From positions 1 through 50,117 of IMG/VR virus record IMGVR_UViG_3300027858_000008: a stretch of 50,117 bases of DNA; one strand, given 5' to 3'. The DNA is from a virus. Shown in pieces: positions 38,400 to 47,378 of the stretch (positions are counted from its first letter, which is position 1; every line of letters starts with the position of its first letter). Position numbers and translations under genes: made by a program. The notes below the pieces were generated by a model, which had not been told where the DNA came from, made no database searches, and was given only the letters and a program-made list of their open reading frames with translations.

Positions 38400-39647
38400 A
38401 TGGCAATTCCAGATGGTGGATTAATCACCGAAACTAATCAACAATATTACGCGGGTGCGCAGGGATTTGTAATAGAATCAGTAGGAGGAGAAAGTACATG
38501 GACGTTTACGTTTGATACAGATTTAATTTTAGGGAGTTGGGATCCTACAGCGGTGGATTACGCATTAAATAATTTTAAATTATACACTAGTCCTGACGGA
38601 ATAAATTATACAGAATATATAACTCAATTTACTTTAATAGGTAACACTATAACTTTAGGAACTCCTGCGGTTCCTATAATATTACCACAAAATAATGTTG
38701 TAGTGGTTCAATTAAAAATGTTAGATGGAGGAAATTATGGACTTAGAGACGCTTATGGAGTTACTACTGAACAAAACTATGGAGAATATGCTTATTTAAC
38801 ACTAGAAGATGTAGTAAACAATTTTATGGTAGCATATGTAGGCCATCAGAAATTAATTCCTAATGTAAAAAGAAGTGATATTATATTTCATGCTAAAAGA
38901 TGTTTACAAGAATTTAGTTATGATACTTTAAAAAGCATAGAATCTCAAGAACTTACTATTCCACCAAGTTTAAGTGTAGTATTACCTCAAGACTATGTTA
39001 ATTACGTAAGAGTGTCTTGGATAGATCAATTAGGAGTGCAAAGAATAATATATCCTGCTAATAACCTAACAACCAATCCTTATGAAACTCCAGTTCAAGA
39101 TGCAGAAGGAGTACCTACTCAAGATAATTTTGGAGATAATTTAGAAGGAACTTCTTTAATAGAAGAAAGATGGCGTACAGCAAACACTAATTTAATAAAC
39201 CAAGACTTTAACTGGAATTTATATAATGCTGGAGCTGATTGGGCTGGTTATGGTTGGGGTTATGGGGGTTACTGGTACTGGGGTCAACAGTATGGATCAG
39301 TACCTGAATATGCTCAATACAATGGTTGGTTTACTCTAAATGCTAGAGAAGGTAAAATGTCTTTTTCTAGTAATTTAATAGGAAGATTAATAGTATTAGA
39401 ATACATATCAGATGGATTAGCTTATGATTTAGATAGTCAAGTTCCTAAACTTGCAGAAGCAGCAATTTATGCTTATATAAATCACGCGGTATTAGCTACT
39501 AGAAGAAATGTTCAAGAATATATAGTACAGAGATACAAAAAAGAGGCGAGTGCTAAATTAAGAAATGCAAAAATAAGATTATCTAATATTAAACTTGATG
39601 AAATAGTTCAGGTTATGAGAGGAAAATCTAAATGGTTAAAACATTAA
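38400..39647 (+). CDS. Head-tail adaptor / tail tube-type protein, 415 aa
   Basis: A 415-residue protein. After an N-terminal beta domain (1-125, GVTTEQNYGEYAY) comes YLTLEDVVNNFMVAYVGHQKLIPNVKRSDIIFHAKRCLQEFSYDTLKSIESQELTIPP, a helix-rich region in the manner of T7 gp11/adaptor-type proteins. A curious insertion is WAGYGWGYGGYWYWGQQYG (about 280-300), very rich in Trp, Tyr and Gly, probably a surface loop. The C-terminus has helices ending KLDEIVQVMRGKSKWLKH. Role: joins portal to tail nozzle (inference from position). Confidence 0.6.
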   Translation: MAIPDGGLITETNQQYYAGAQGFVIESVGGESTWTFTFDTDLILGSWDPTAVDYALNNFKLYTSPDGINYTEYITQFTLIGNTITLGTPAVPIILPQNNVVVVQLKMLDGGNYGLRDAYGVTTEQNYGEYAYLTLEDVVNNFMVAYVGHQKLIPNVKRSDIIFHAKRCLQEFSYDTLKSIESQELTIPPSLSVVLPQDYVNYVRVSWIDQLGVQRIIYPANNLTTNPYETPVQDAEGVPTQDNFGDNLEGTSLIEERWRTANTNLINQDFNWNLYNAGADWAGYGWGYGGYWYWGQQYGSVPEYAQYNGWFTLNAREGKMSFSSNLIGRLIVLEYISDGLAYDLDSQVPKLAEAAIYAYINHAVLATRRNVQEYIVQRYKKEASAKLRNAKIRLSNIKLDEIVQVMRGKSKWLKH

Positions 39648-39650
39648 ACT

Positions 39651-42600
39651 ATGCCAGAAATAAGGAATAATTTTATAAAATCCAAGATGAATAAAGACTT
39701 GGATGATAGATTAATACCGAATGGCGAATACAGAGATGCTAATAATCTACAAATAAGTAGATCAGAAGGATCCAGTGTTGGTGAATTTGAGAATATTCCT
39801 GGAAATCAGTTAATGGTAAATGGATTAGGAACAGCTTATTTAAATACTGGATATGATAATGGTAATGTAGCACCTAATTTAGGATTAGGATATACAGGTA
39901 AAGTAATAGGACAATACACGAATGAAACTACTGGTGAAATATATGTGTTTAGTACTGGTTATACAGGAACTGATCAACAACCTAGAGATATTGTAGCGTA
40001 TAGTGGTTCGGCTCTACAAAGTGGTACTACTATTACTTTATGGACAGAGGGTCCTGGAGGTTTACAATTAAACCCACAAGTATTGGGTATTGAAGTAGGA
40101 ATGTTAGTTCAAGGGTGTGAATGGCTTGGAAATCCTCCTGATAATGATCCATTAGTAATTGAGGTAAATCCTACTAATATAGTAATAAGTCAATCTATTG
40201 CATTAAATGGTGGAGCTTTTACTGGGCCTGGAGATAAATTGGTTATAGGATGGGCTAATACTATACATCGTTATAGTGTTGAAGATGAGTTATTAACATT
40301 GTTGGTAAGAGGAAGTTGGTTAAATTTTAGTCAACAAAATCGTATTTATGGAATTAATTTATTAGAAGATTTATTATTTTGGACAGATAATAGAAATCAA
40401 CCTAGAAGAATCAATGTAAGCTCTGCTAATCCTAATAATATAGCGTGTCCTAATTATTATACAAATGAAGATCAAATTTCAGTGTGTAAATATTATCCTT
40501 ATGAAGTTCCTTTATTATTAGATCAAAATATATTAGAAATTACCGCAGGAGCTCAATCTACATTAAGAGGTTATACTCTCACCATGGCAGATACTACTGA
40601 TATACAAGTGGGAGATATTGTAACTGGTTTTCCAGGTCAATTAGCTCAAGAATTATGGGAGGTTATTTTAATTGATCCAAATGTTTCAGTTACTATTTAT
40701 AATAACTTTAAAGATGGTAGTGTTGCGCAAACTCCAGGTACATATGTAAGTCCTAGTACTATAGATATTACTTTCTCTAGAACTACCATGGAAAATGCTA
40801 GTGAGAGGTTAGAAGAAAATGGATTTAATACTACTTTTGATGGAGCTACAGCTGTAGGAGTTATAGCAGCTGGTACTCCTATTGTTTTATATTATCCTTA
40901 TATAAATACAATTGCAGATCCTAGTCCTCAATACACACCTAAAGTAGGAGATTTAGTTACTAGTATAGATGCTTCAATTACTATAGCTGATGATGTAAGA
41001 ATATTCGCTATTGATGCTATTACTCCGGGTACTAGTATAACTATACAATTAACTAAAGATATAACTACAACCGCAGTAGGAACTGGTGGTGATGATATTA
41101 GTGTTAGTGCAAATCCTAATTTTGATAATAGTTTTACTGGTGATCCAGATTTTATAGAAGATAAATTTATAAGATTTAGTTATAGATTTAAATTTGCAGA
41201 CAATGAATATTCACTATCTGCTCCTTTTACTCAAATATGTTTTATACCTAAACAAAATGGTCTTTTTGGAGGTGGTCCTAACGAAAGTACTCAAGATATG
41301 GTAGACTCTTATACGAGTACAATTGTGCAGTGGTTTGAAAATAGAGTAGATCAAGTAGCTTTAAAAATTCCTTTACCTGATGATGGATTAAATTCTACTG
41401 AAGCATTAGCGGCTTTAAGAGATAATTATCAAATAGATAGTATAGAAATTTTATATAAAGAATCTGATGGATTATCTACTAAAATATTAGAATCTATAAA
41501 TACTAGTGCAATTTCAATAGGAGAAATTACTAGTATACCTTCTATTTCTACTACTCAATGGTATTATACTTTTGATTATAAATCTATAAAACCATTTAAA
41601 ACTCTTCCTTCTAATCAAGATACTAGAGTTTATGATAAAGTACCAGTAAAAGCTTTAGCTCAAGAAATTATTGGAAGTAGAATTACTTATGGAAATTATA
41701 CCCAAAATCATACTCCTCCCAGTACTTTAGATTATCAAGTAACTTACAATGATAAGTCTTTAAACTTTAATAATTATGCTCAATATCCTAATCACACCGT
41801 TAAGCAAAATAGAAATTATCAAGTAGGATGGGTATTAGCAGATAGATATGGAAGACAATCAAGTGTTATATTATCTAAAAATGATGATGATCCTACTAAA
41901 AATGGTTCTACTATTTATGTTCCTTATAAAGAATGGGAAGAAGTTAATAATCCTATTAGTGATGTAATTACTTATAAATGGTTGGGTAGTGTATTAAGAG
42001 TGGTTGTAGATAATGGTATAACTCAAGTTACCAAGAATGAACAAACTGGAGAACCAGGATTATATAAGTCTTATAAAAATACTAGCATAGATTCTTTCAC
42101 TATTGATAGTGCAGGAACATTATACACTTTAGGAGATGTATGTGGGGTGGTTTATCCCGCTGGAGATTTAGGTTTGGGACAAAACTTTAGTTTTGAAGTT
42201 ACTCAAATAGATGCTGGTGGAGGAATAACAGGTGGAAAAATTTTAGATGGTGGATTTGGTTATGCTACAGGGCAGCGCTTAGATGTGACTGGAGGTACAG
42301 GTAGTGGAGCGCAAATTGAAGTAATTGTTAATCCAGTTAACGTATTAGGTTGGGGATCGTATAAATTTGTAGTAAAACAACAAGAACAAGAATATTATAA
42401 TGTTTATTTACCTGGTTTTGTATCTGGTTATCCCGTAACAAGCGTTATTGATAGAGGAAGAGTAGCTTTTTCTATTTTGTTAAGTGATAATATAAATAAA
42501 GTCCCAAGAGATTTAAATGAAGTAGGACCTTTACAAAATGAATTTTCTGCTTCTGTTAAGTTATTTGGAAGAGTAAATAATCCTTCTGTTATTGCTAAAC

Positions 42601-44597
42601 AATTACCAACGGTACAATATTATAATTCTAGACTTAATCCGTGGAATACTCAATATTTCCCGGGTAGAAAACCAGATGAAGTTACAACTATAGGCTCAGT
42701 AGGTTCAGGTGGTTTAGAATTAGCAAATTCTCCCTTTGATCCTAATGCTACTAAAGGAGAATTTAATAACGTTAGTAGAGTGTTTGATAACGCTGGTGCA
42801 CCTGTAGTTACGTTTCCTCAAATTCCTTGGGGACCTGCTGGAGCGGAACAAAGTTTTTATAATGTAGAACAAAATCCTTTATGTGCTGGTCTTAAAGTAG
42901 GGGCGGAAGAACCTCAACCTCAATTAACAGAACCAACCTCCCCAGTATTGAATACCTTAGGCGCATATGTTACTAATCAAGGATATCCTACAGTTTTAGG
43001 AGGTGCTACTGCGTGTATGGTACCTTATTTAAGCGTGTCAGAAACAGAACCCGTAGAAAGTTTAATAGATATATTCTGGGAAACTACTACTACAGGTAAT
43101 TTAGTATTTTTAAATGATCAAGTGTTAGATGAATATGCAGGTGTTTTAAGTTCTACCTCAACTATGGGAGTAGTAGCTGAAGATAATGTAATAGGTTTTA
43201 AAACTAATACTGATTTTAAATTTACTGATTCTTCAGGTAATTGGATAACTTTAGATGGTCCTGCAGGAGTAGGAGCAGTAATTACCGAGATATTAGATAA
43301 TAATGGAAATGATGTTACTACACCTACACCTCCATTTGTTTTAGTAGATACTCCAGCTGGAACCCCTAATAGAGATTTTGATATAGAAACTAATCAAGAA
43401 TTTTGGTATGGAACACCTTCAGGTACAAAAGCAGATTCATGGACAATTTCTTTTAGAACTACATCTGGAGCAGGTTTATATGTAGATGATTTAAATAATC
43501 TAACCACTATTACTTTAACAAATATAGCGCCTGTAGTAGATCAAGCTGGACCTCCAGCTGCAGGATTTTATAGTGCTTTAGATCCTACAACTAGACAAGC
43601 AGGTGGATCTTCTAATATAGGTTTTATAATAGGTAATACTAATATTGGGACATTTATTGGACAAAACGGTTCTATAGATTTAGTTAATAATACAGCAGAA
43701 TTATGTTGGACTCTTGCTACCACATCAGCTCCAGTGGGCTCTACAGCGGTATTTAGTATAGACCCTTATACAGGTGTGGTTACTATAACGGGTGGTTCTT
43801 TAATAAACGGCACTTATACAATTGAAGCTACGTTAACCGATGCTTCTATAACGTGTGTATCTAGTCCTAATAGTTTATCTACCAGTATAGATGTAGATAT
43901 AGTTGTGGGTATACCTGATACAGAACAAGCAATATGTTATGGACCTACAAGTGCAATGGCAGGGTTAGATACTACATGTAGTTCAGGTACTGGTTTACCT
44001 TTAGAAGTATTCTTTGGAGCAAGTAATTTTGTAAATAATGCTACACTAAGTGGAAGTGATTCTTATTTTGGTACATTACCAGCACCAGCTGGAAGTGGTA
44101 TTACTAGTTACCCTGTGACAGGAGGAGCAGGAATAAGATATTATAATGTATTAACAGAAGCTATAGCGGGTTGGTTAGCTCCAACTTATTGTTTTCCAGA
44201 CCCACCACCAGCTTTTAGTAATGCAGCTTTAACTCAAGGTGAATTAGTAATTACTGCTAAATTAGATAAAAACGCTACTTTATTACCAGTTGATTTTCAA
44301 ACATATTATACTATTATTTACAGAACTAGTGCAGCTGCTAGTTGGCAACCTGCTATAGATAAATTTGGAGTAACAGTAGGAAGTTGGAACAACTTAACAG
44401 TAGGAGGAACAGGAGCTACAAGTTCTTTTATAACCTATCAATTTGATACTCCAGGTGAATATGTAGTAAGAAACAATGGAATATCAGGACCTGGTTGTGG
44501 AGCTTATCCGGGAGATTCACGGTTCTCGGTAGATTTTTATGACGGCACTACAGGAGCAACAGGAAGCCCATGTATAGATTGTACAGGACCGGTGTAA
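39651..44597 (+). CDS. Large tail nozzle/stabilisation-type protein, 1,648 aa
   Basis: A giant beta-rich protein starting MPEIRNNFIKSKMNKDLDDRLIPNGEYRDANNLQISRSEGSSVGEFENIPGNQL. The NF..SKMNKDLD.RLIP.GEYRDA.N.. opening is the mark of T7 gp12-like nozzle or tail-tubular proteins, whose beta-propeller surrounds the exit channel. Further on are DRYGRQSSVIL-type propeller motifs and Ig-like or carbohydrate-binding-like repeats towards the C-terminus (from about 1,180, with TNIAPVVDQAG and repeated SxxGxxT strands). Role: tail tip that retains DNA and starts ejection. Its length is much greater than T7 gp12 (794 aa), indicating inserted domains. Confidence 0.65.
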   Translation: MPEIRNNFIKSKMNKDLDDRLIPNGEYRDANNLQISRSEGSSVGEFENIPGNQLMVNGLGTAYLNTGYDNGNVAPNLGLGYTGKVIGQYTNETTGEIYVFSTGYTGTDQQPRDIVAYSGSALQSGTTITLWTEGPGGLQLNPQVLGIEVGMLVQGCEWLGNPPDNDPLVIEVNPTNIVISQSIALNGGAFTGPGDKLVIGWANTIHRYSVEDELLTLLVRGSWLNFSQQNRIYGINLLEDLLFWTDNRNQPRRINVSSANPNNIACPNYYTNEDQISVCKYYPYEVPLLLDQNILEITAGAQSTLRGYTLTMADTTDIQVGDIVTGFPGQLAQELWEVILIDPNVSVTIYNNFKDGSVAQTPGTYVSPSTIDITFSRTTMENASERLEENGFNTTFDGATAVGVIAAGTPIVLYYPYINTIADPSPQYTPKVGDLVTSIDASITIADDVRIFAIDAITPGTSITIQLTKDITTTAVGTGGDDISVSANPNFDNSFTGDPDFIEDKFIRFSYRFKFADNEYSLSAPFTQICFIPKQNGLFGGGPNESTQDMVDSYTSTIVQWFENRVDQVALKIPLPDDGLNSTEALAALRDNYQIDSIEILYKESDGLSTKILESINTSAISIGEITSIPSISTTQWYYTFDYKSIKPFKTLPSNQDTRVYDKVPVKALAQEIIGSRITYGNYTQNHTPPSTLDYQVTYNDKSLNFNNYAQYPNHTVKQNRNYQVGWVLADRYGRQSSVILSKNDDDPTKNGSTIYVPYKEWEEVNNPISDVITYKWLGSVLRVVVDNGITQVTKNEQTGEPGLYKSYKNTSIDSFTIDSAGTLYTLGDVCGVVYPAGDLGLGQNFSFEVTQIDAGGGITGGKILDGGFGYATGQRLDVTGGTGSGAQIEVIVNPVNVLGWGSYKFVVKQQEQEYYNVYLPGFVSGYPVTSVIDRGRVAFSILLSDNINKVPRDLNEVGPLQNEFSASVKLFGRVNNPSVIAKQLPTVQYYNSRLNPWNTQYFPGRKPDEVTTIGSVGSGGLELANSPFDPNATKGEFNNVSRVFDNAGAPVVTFPQIPWGPAGAEQSFYNVEQNPLCAGLKVGAEEPQPQLTEPTSPVLNTLGAYVTNQGYPTVLGGATACMVPYLSVSETEPVESLIDIFWETTTTGNLVFLNDQVLDEYAGVLSSTSTMGVVAEDNVIGFKTNTDFKFTDSSGNWITLDGPAGVGAVITEILDNNGNDVTTPTPPFVLVDTPAGTPNRDFDIETNQEFWYGTPSGTKADSWTISFRTTSGAGLYVDDLNNLTTITLTNIAPVVDQAGPPAAGFYSALDPTTRQAGGSSNIGFIIGNTNIGTFIGQNGSIDLVNNTAELCWTLATTSAPVGSTAVFSIDPYTGVVTITGGSLINGTYTIEATLTDASITCVSSPNSLSTSIDVDIVVGIPDTEQAICYGPTSAMAGLDTTCSSGTGLPLEVFFGASNFVNNATLSGSDSYFGTLPAPAGSGITSYPVTGGAGIRYYNVLTEAIAGWLAPTYCFPDPPPAFSNAALTQGELVITAKLDKNATLLPVDFQTYYTIIYRTSAAASWQPAIDKFGVTVGSWNNLTVGGTGATSSFITYQFDTPGEYVVRNNGISGPGCGAYPGDSRFSVDFYDGTTGATGSPCIDCTGPV

Positions 44598-44605
44598 TAA
44601 TAAGT

Positions 44606-44625
44606 AAAAACAAGTAATAATAATA
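44606..44625 (+). promoter_or_regulatory. Rightward leader motif, copy c
   Basis: AAAAACAAGTAATAATAATA upstream of the gene at 44627 resembles copies a and b. It lies between the two nozzle-type genes. Confidence 0.3.
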
Positions 44626-44626
44626 T

Positions 44627-46036
44627 ATGGCTACTACTATAGAACTATCATATTTTAACTCCTTTTGGTTAAAGAGATTGAAGAACGCTACTCAATACAC
44701 TGAGCTCGATCCTCCCGCACCCGTAGGTGTTAATAGTGGAGGTACCACTAATGGTACACCAAATCCTGCAACAGGTGATGGTTATATAGATGCAAATGTA
44801 TATGAAGATTGGTATATAGAAGAAGCTAGAATACGAGGAGGTTATAACAATGTATCAACAGATTATGGAATTAAAGCTTATTCAGTAGAAGATAGTCCTC
44901 AACAACAAGTGTTTACTAATAGATTAATTTATTCAGGAATATTTAATTCTCGTACAGGAATAAACAACACAAATCAATTTCCTATAGGTGAAGTTATAAG
45001 TAGAACTGTAGACCCAAGGTCAGGTAGTATACAAAAATTATATGCAGAAAATACTAATCTGTTAATATTCCAAGAAAAGAAAGTTAATAACGCTTTGATA
45101 GATAAAGACGCTATTTATACCGCGGATGGTTCTAAATTAACTACTACTGGAACTTTAGTAATAGGACAAATAACTCCTTTTCAAGGAAATTATGGAATAT
45201 CTAAAAACCCAGGATCTTTTGCTATACATGGTTATAATAAATACTGGACTGATAAAGACCAATCTGCAGTGTTAAAACTAGGAGCTAGTGGTATAGAACA
45301 AATTTCTAATTTTGGAATGATAGATTATTTTAGAGATACTTTATCTCAAGATGGAGAAATAACTGGGGGATGGGATATTTATAATAAAAACTACGTTATT
45401 ACTTTAGGAAATCCTCAAACCACTATAGCATATGATGAAAGAATAAACGGGTGGACTAGTTTCTTTGACTATACCCCATGGTTAACTACTAGTTGTTTAG
45501 GAAGATTTATAAGTTTTAAAAAGAATGGAATTTACCAGCACTATATAAATCCTCTATATAATAATTTTTATGGAGAACAATATAGTTCTAGTGTAACATT
45601 TGTATTTAATCCTCAACCTACAAGAATGAAAACTTTTAAAACTATTAGTTATGAAGGAAGTAATGGTTGGGAAGTACCTGTTAGTAGTTTTACAAGTGAT
45701 GTAACAGGGGTAGATTCTAATCCTCAAGAGCCTATTTTAGGAAATACAAGTTATACAGATAGTGTAGAAAGAATATATAGTTATGATGAAGGATTTTATA
45801 CAGATCCTGTATCACAAATAGAATATAGAGCGGGTTTTGATAGAAAACAAAACACTTATTATGCAGCTCTAAAAAATAATGGTACCGTAAGAGCTATGGA
45901 AGTAATTCCAGATGCTGCGCAAGAATCTGGTATCAAAGCATTTTATGCAACGGTGAAACTACAAACAGATAATACTACGGATCCTACCGGACCTAAAGAA
46001 TTATTTGCAGTAGGTAGTAACTACAGTAATAGATAA
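44627..46036 (+). CDS. Second tail nozzle-type protein, 469 aa
   Basis: A 469-residue beta-propeller-like protein (MATTIELSYFNSFWLKRLKNATQY... GTLVIGQITPFQGNYGISKNPGSFAIHGYNKYWTDKDQSAVLKLGASGIEQISNFGMIDYFRDTL). The FAIHGYNKYWTD and VITLGNPQTTIAYDERINGWTSFFDYTP segments are propeller-blade repeats typical of nozzle C-terminal parts. In related phages I believe these segments are part of one protein, so here the nozzle may be split between two genes. The gap of 29 bp carries a leader motif. Confidence 0.55.
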   Translation: MATTIELSYFNSFWLKRLKNATQYTELDPPAPVGVNSGGTTNGTPNPATGDGYIDANVYEDWYIEEARIRGGYNNVSTDYGIKAYSVEDSPQQQVFTNRLIYSGIFNSRTGINNTNQFPIGEVISRTVDPRSGSIQKLYAENTNLLIFQEKKVNNALIDKDAIYTADGSKLTTTGTLVIGQITPFQGNYGISKNPGSFAIHGYNKYWTDKDQSAVLKLGASGIEQISNFGMIDYFRDTLSQDGEITGGWDIYNKNYVITLGNPQTTIAYDERINGWTSFFDYTPWLTTSCLGRFISFKKNGIYQHYINPLYNNFYGEQYSSSVTFVFNPQPTRMKTFKTISYEGSNGWEVPVSSFTSDVTGVDSNPQEPILGNTSYTDSVERIYSYDEGFYTDPVSQIEYRAGFDRKQNTYYAALKNNGTVRAMEVIPDAAQESGIKAFYATVKLQTDNTTDPTGPKELFAVGSNYSNR

Positions 46037-46041
46037 ATTAT

Positions 46042-46452
46042 ATGAAATTAAATATTAGACAACTAAAAGAATCTGATTGGGATATTTTAGTTAAATGGTG
46101 GGATACTTGGCCTAAATGGCAGAATCCTCCCAAAGAATTTTTACCAAACAATGGAACAGGTGGTTTAATGGTATACAAAGAAGACGTTTTAATAGTCGCA
46201 GGATTTTTATATTTTACTAATTCTAGTGGAGTATTATTAGAATGGATTGTATCTAACCCCGAATATAGAGATAAAGATAGAAAAGAAGCTATAGAACTCT
46301 TAATAAATACCGCAGAAGAAGTGTGTAAAAAAGAAGGGAAAAAACAAATATTTTCTATTGGTAGAAATAAAGGATTAATTGAAACACATAAAAAACTAGG
46401 TTGGACTGTTGACACAGATCCTTCTTATGAAATAATTAAAAATATAGAATAA
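46042..46452 (+). CDS. GNAT-family acetyltransferase
   Basis: A 136-residue enzyme of the GNAT fold (MKLNIRQLKESDWDILVKWW start; core WIVSNPEYRDKDRKEAIELLINTAEEVCKKEGKKQIFSIGRNKGLIETHKKLGW). The R/Q-x-x-G-x-G/A acetyl-CoA loop is replaced by RDKDRKEA, so cofactor binding is not certain. An acetyltransferase within a tail gene block might modify a virion or host protein (inference). It starts five bases after the previous stop. Confidence 0.7.
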   Translation: MKLNIRQLKESDWDILVKWWDTWPKWQNPPKEFLPNNGTGGLMVYKEDVLIVAGFLYFTNSSGVLLEWIVSNPEYRDKDRKEAIELLINTAEEVCKKEGKKQIFSIGRNKGLIETHKKLGWTVDTDPSYEIIKNIE

Positions 46453-46453
46453 A

Positions 46454-47377
46454 ATGGCAGTAGTAACAGCAGTCGCAGCAACCGCGATAGCAGTTGGAGC
46501 AGGAGCCGCAGCAGCAAATAAAGCTAAAAAAGCTGCGAACGATGCAAAAACTGAAAAGCAGAGATGGGAAACTGAATTAAGTAGTTTAAAAGAAAACCGT
46601 CAAGATATCGTTAATCCTTACGCAGGAATAACTGATTTGTCAGGTTTGGCTAGTGATTTATCAGGACAAATAACAAATCCTTATAATCAACTTCAAGTTT
46701 CAACTGCTGCGGCAGAGATGCAAGCAGAAGAAGCCGATATAAGTTTGGCTAATACTTTAGATACAATGGAAGCTACTGGAATGGCAGCGGGTGGTGCTAC
46801 AGCTCTAGCTATGATGGCATTGAAAAGTAAAAAAGGTATTGCTGCGAGTATTCAAGAACAAGAAGCTGGTAATGCTAAGCTTAGAGCACAAGGAGAAGCC
46901 GCAATGCAGACACAAAAAGTTGCCGCTACAACGCGTTATCAAGATCTTACTATTGGTCAAGCATCACGAGAACAAGATTTTGCTGCTAAAGGAGAGGAAT
47001 ATATGTTTGCTGTTGAAGAAGCTAGAACTAATGCTGATATGGCAAGAGCTGCGGGTATGATGGATGGTTATGCGGAAGCAGAAGCTAATGCTAATCTAGC
47101 AGAAACTCAAGCATGGGGACAAACTGCTCAAAGTGTTGGAAATATTGCTGGTGCTTTTTCTGATAGAAAAGGAAAACATAGCATAAAATTAATAGGAAAA
47201 TCTAATAAAGGATTAAATATTTATAGTTTTGAATATATAAACAAACTATTTGGAACAGGAGTTTATCAAGGAGTCATGTCAGACGAAATTCCTTCTTATG
47301 CGGTTATAAAACATTCAGACGGTTTTGATAGAGTTGATTATTCTAAAATAGATGTTGAATTTAAGAAGTTAAGTTAA
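46454..47377 (+). CDS. Internal virion protein with C-terminal S74-like segment, 307 aa
   Basis: A 307-residue protein with a hydrophobic Ala/Gly-rich N-terminus (MAVVTAVAATAIAVGAGAAAANKAKKAAND) and a long Ala/Glu/Gln-rich coiled coil (about 50-235), as in T7-like internal virion proteins that form the ejection channel. It ends with SDRKGKHSIKLIGKSNKGLNIYSFEYINKLFGTGVYQGVMSDEIPSYAV. This is the opening of a peptidase S74-type chaperone domain, with the catalytic-like SD pair, but the domain is truncated to about 75 residues. The odd pairing is discussed under findings. Confidence 0.6.
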   Translation: MAVVTAVAATAIAVGAGAAAANKAKKAANDAKTEKQRWETELSSLKENRQDIVNPYAGITDLSGLASDLSGQITNPYNQLQVSTAAAEMQAEEADISLANTLDTMEATGMAAGGATALAMMALKSKKGIAASIQEQEAGNAKLRAQGEAAMQTQKVAATTRYQDLTIGQASREQDFAAKGEEYMFAVEEARTNADMARAAGMMDGYAEAEANANLAETQAWGQTAQSVGNIAGAFSDRKGKHSIKLIGKSNKGLNIYSFEYINKLFGTGVYQGVMSDEIPSYAVIKHSDGFDRVDYSKIDVEFKKLS

Positions 47378-47378
47378 A

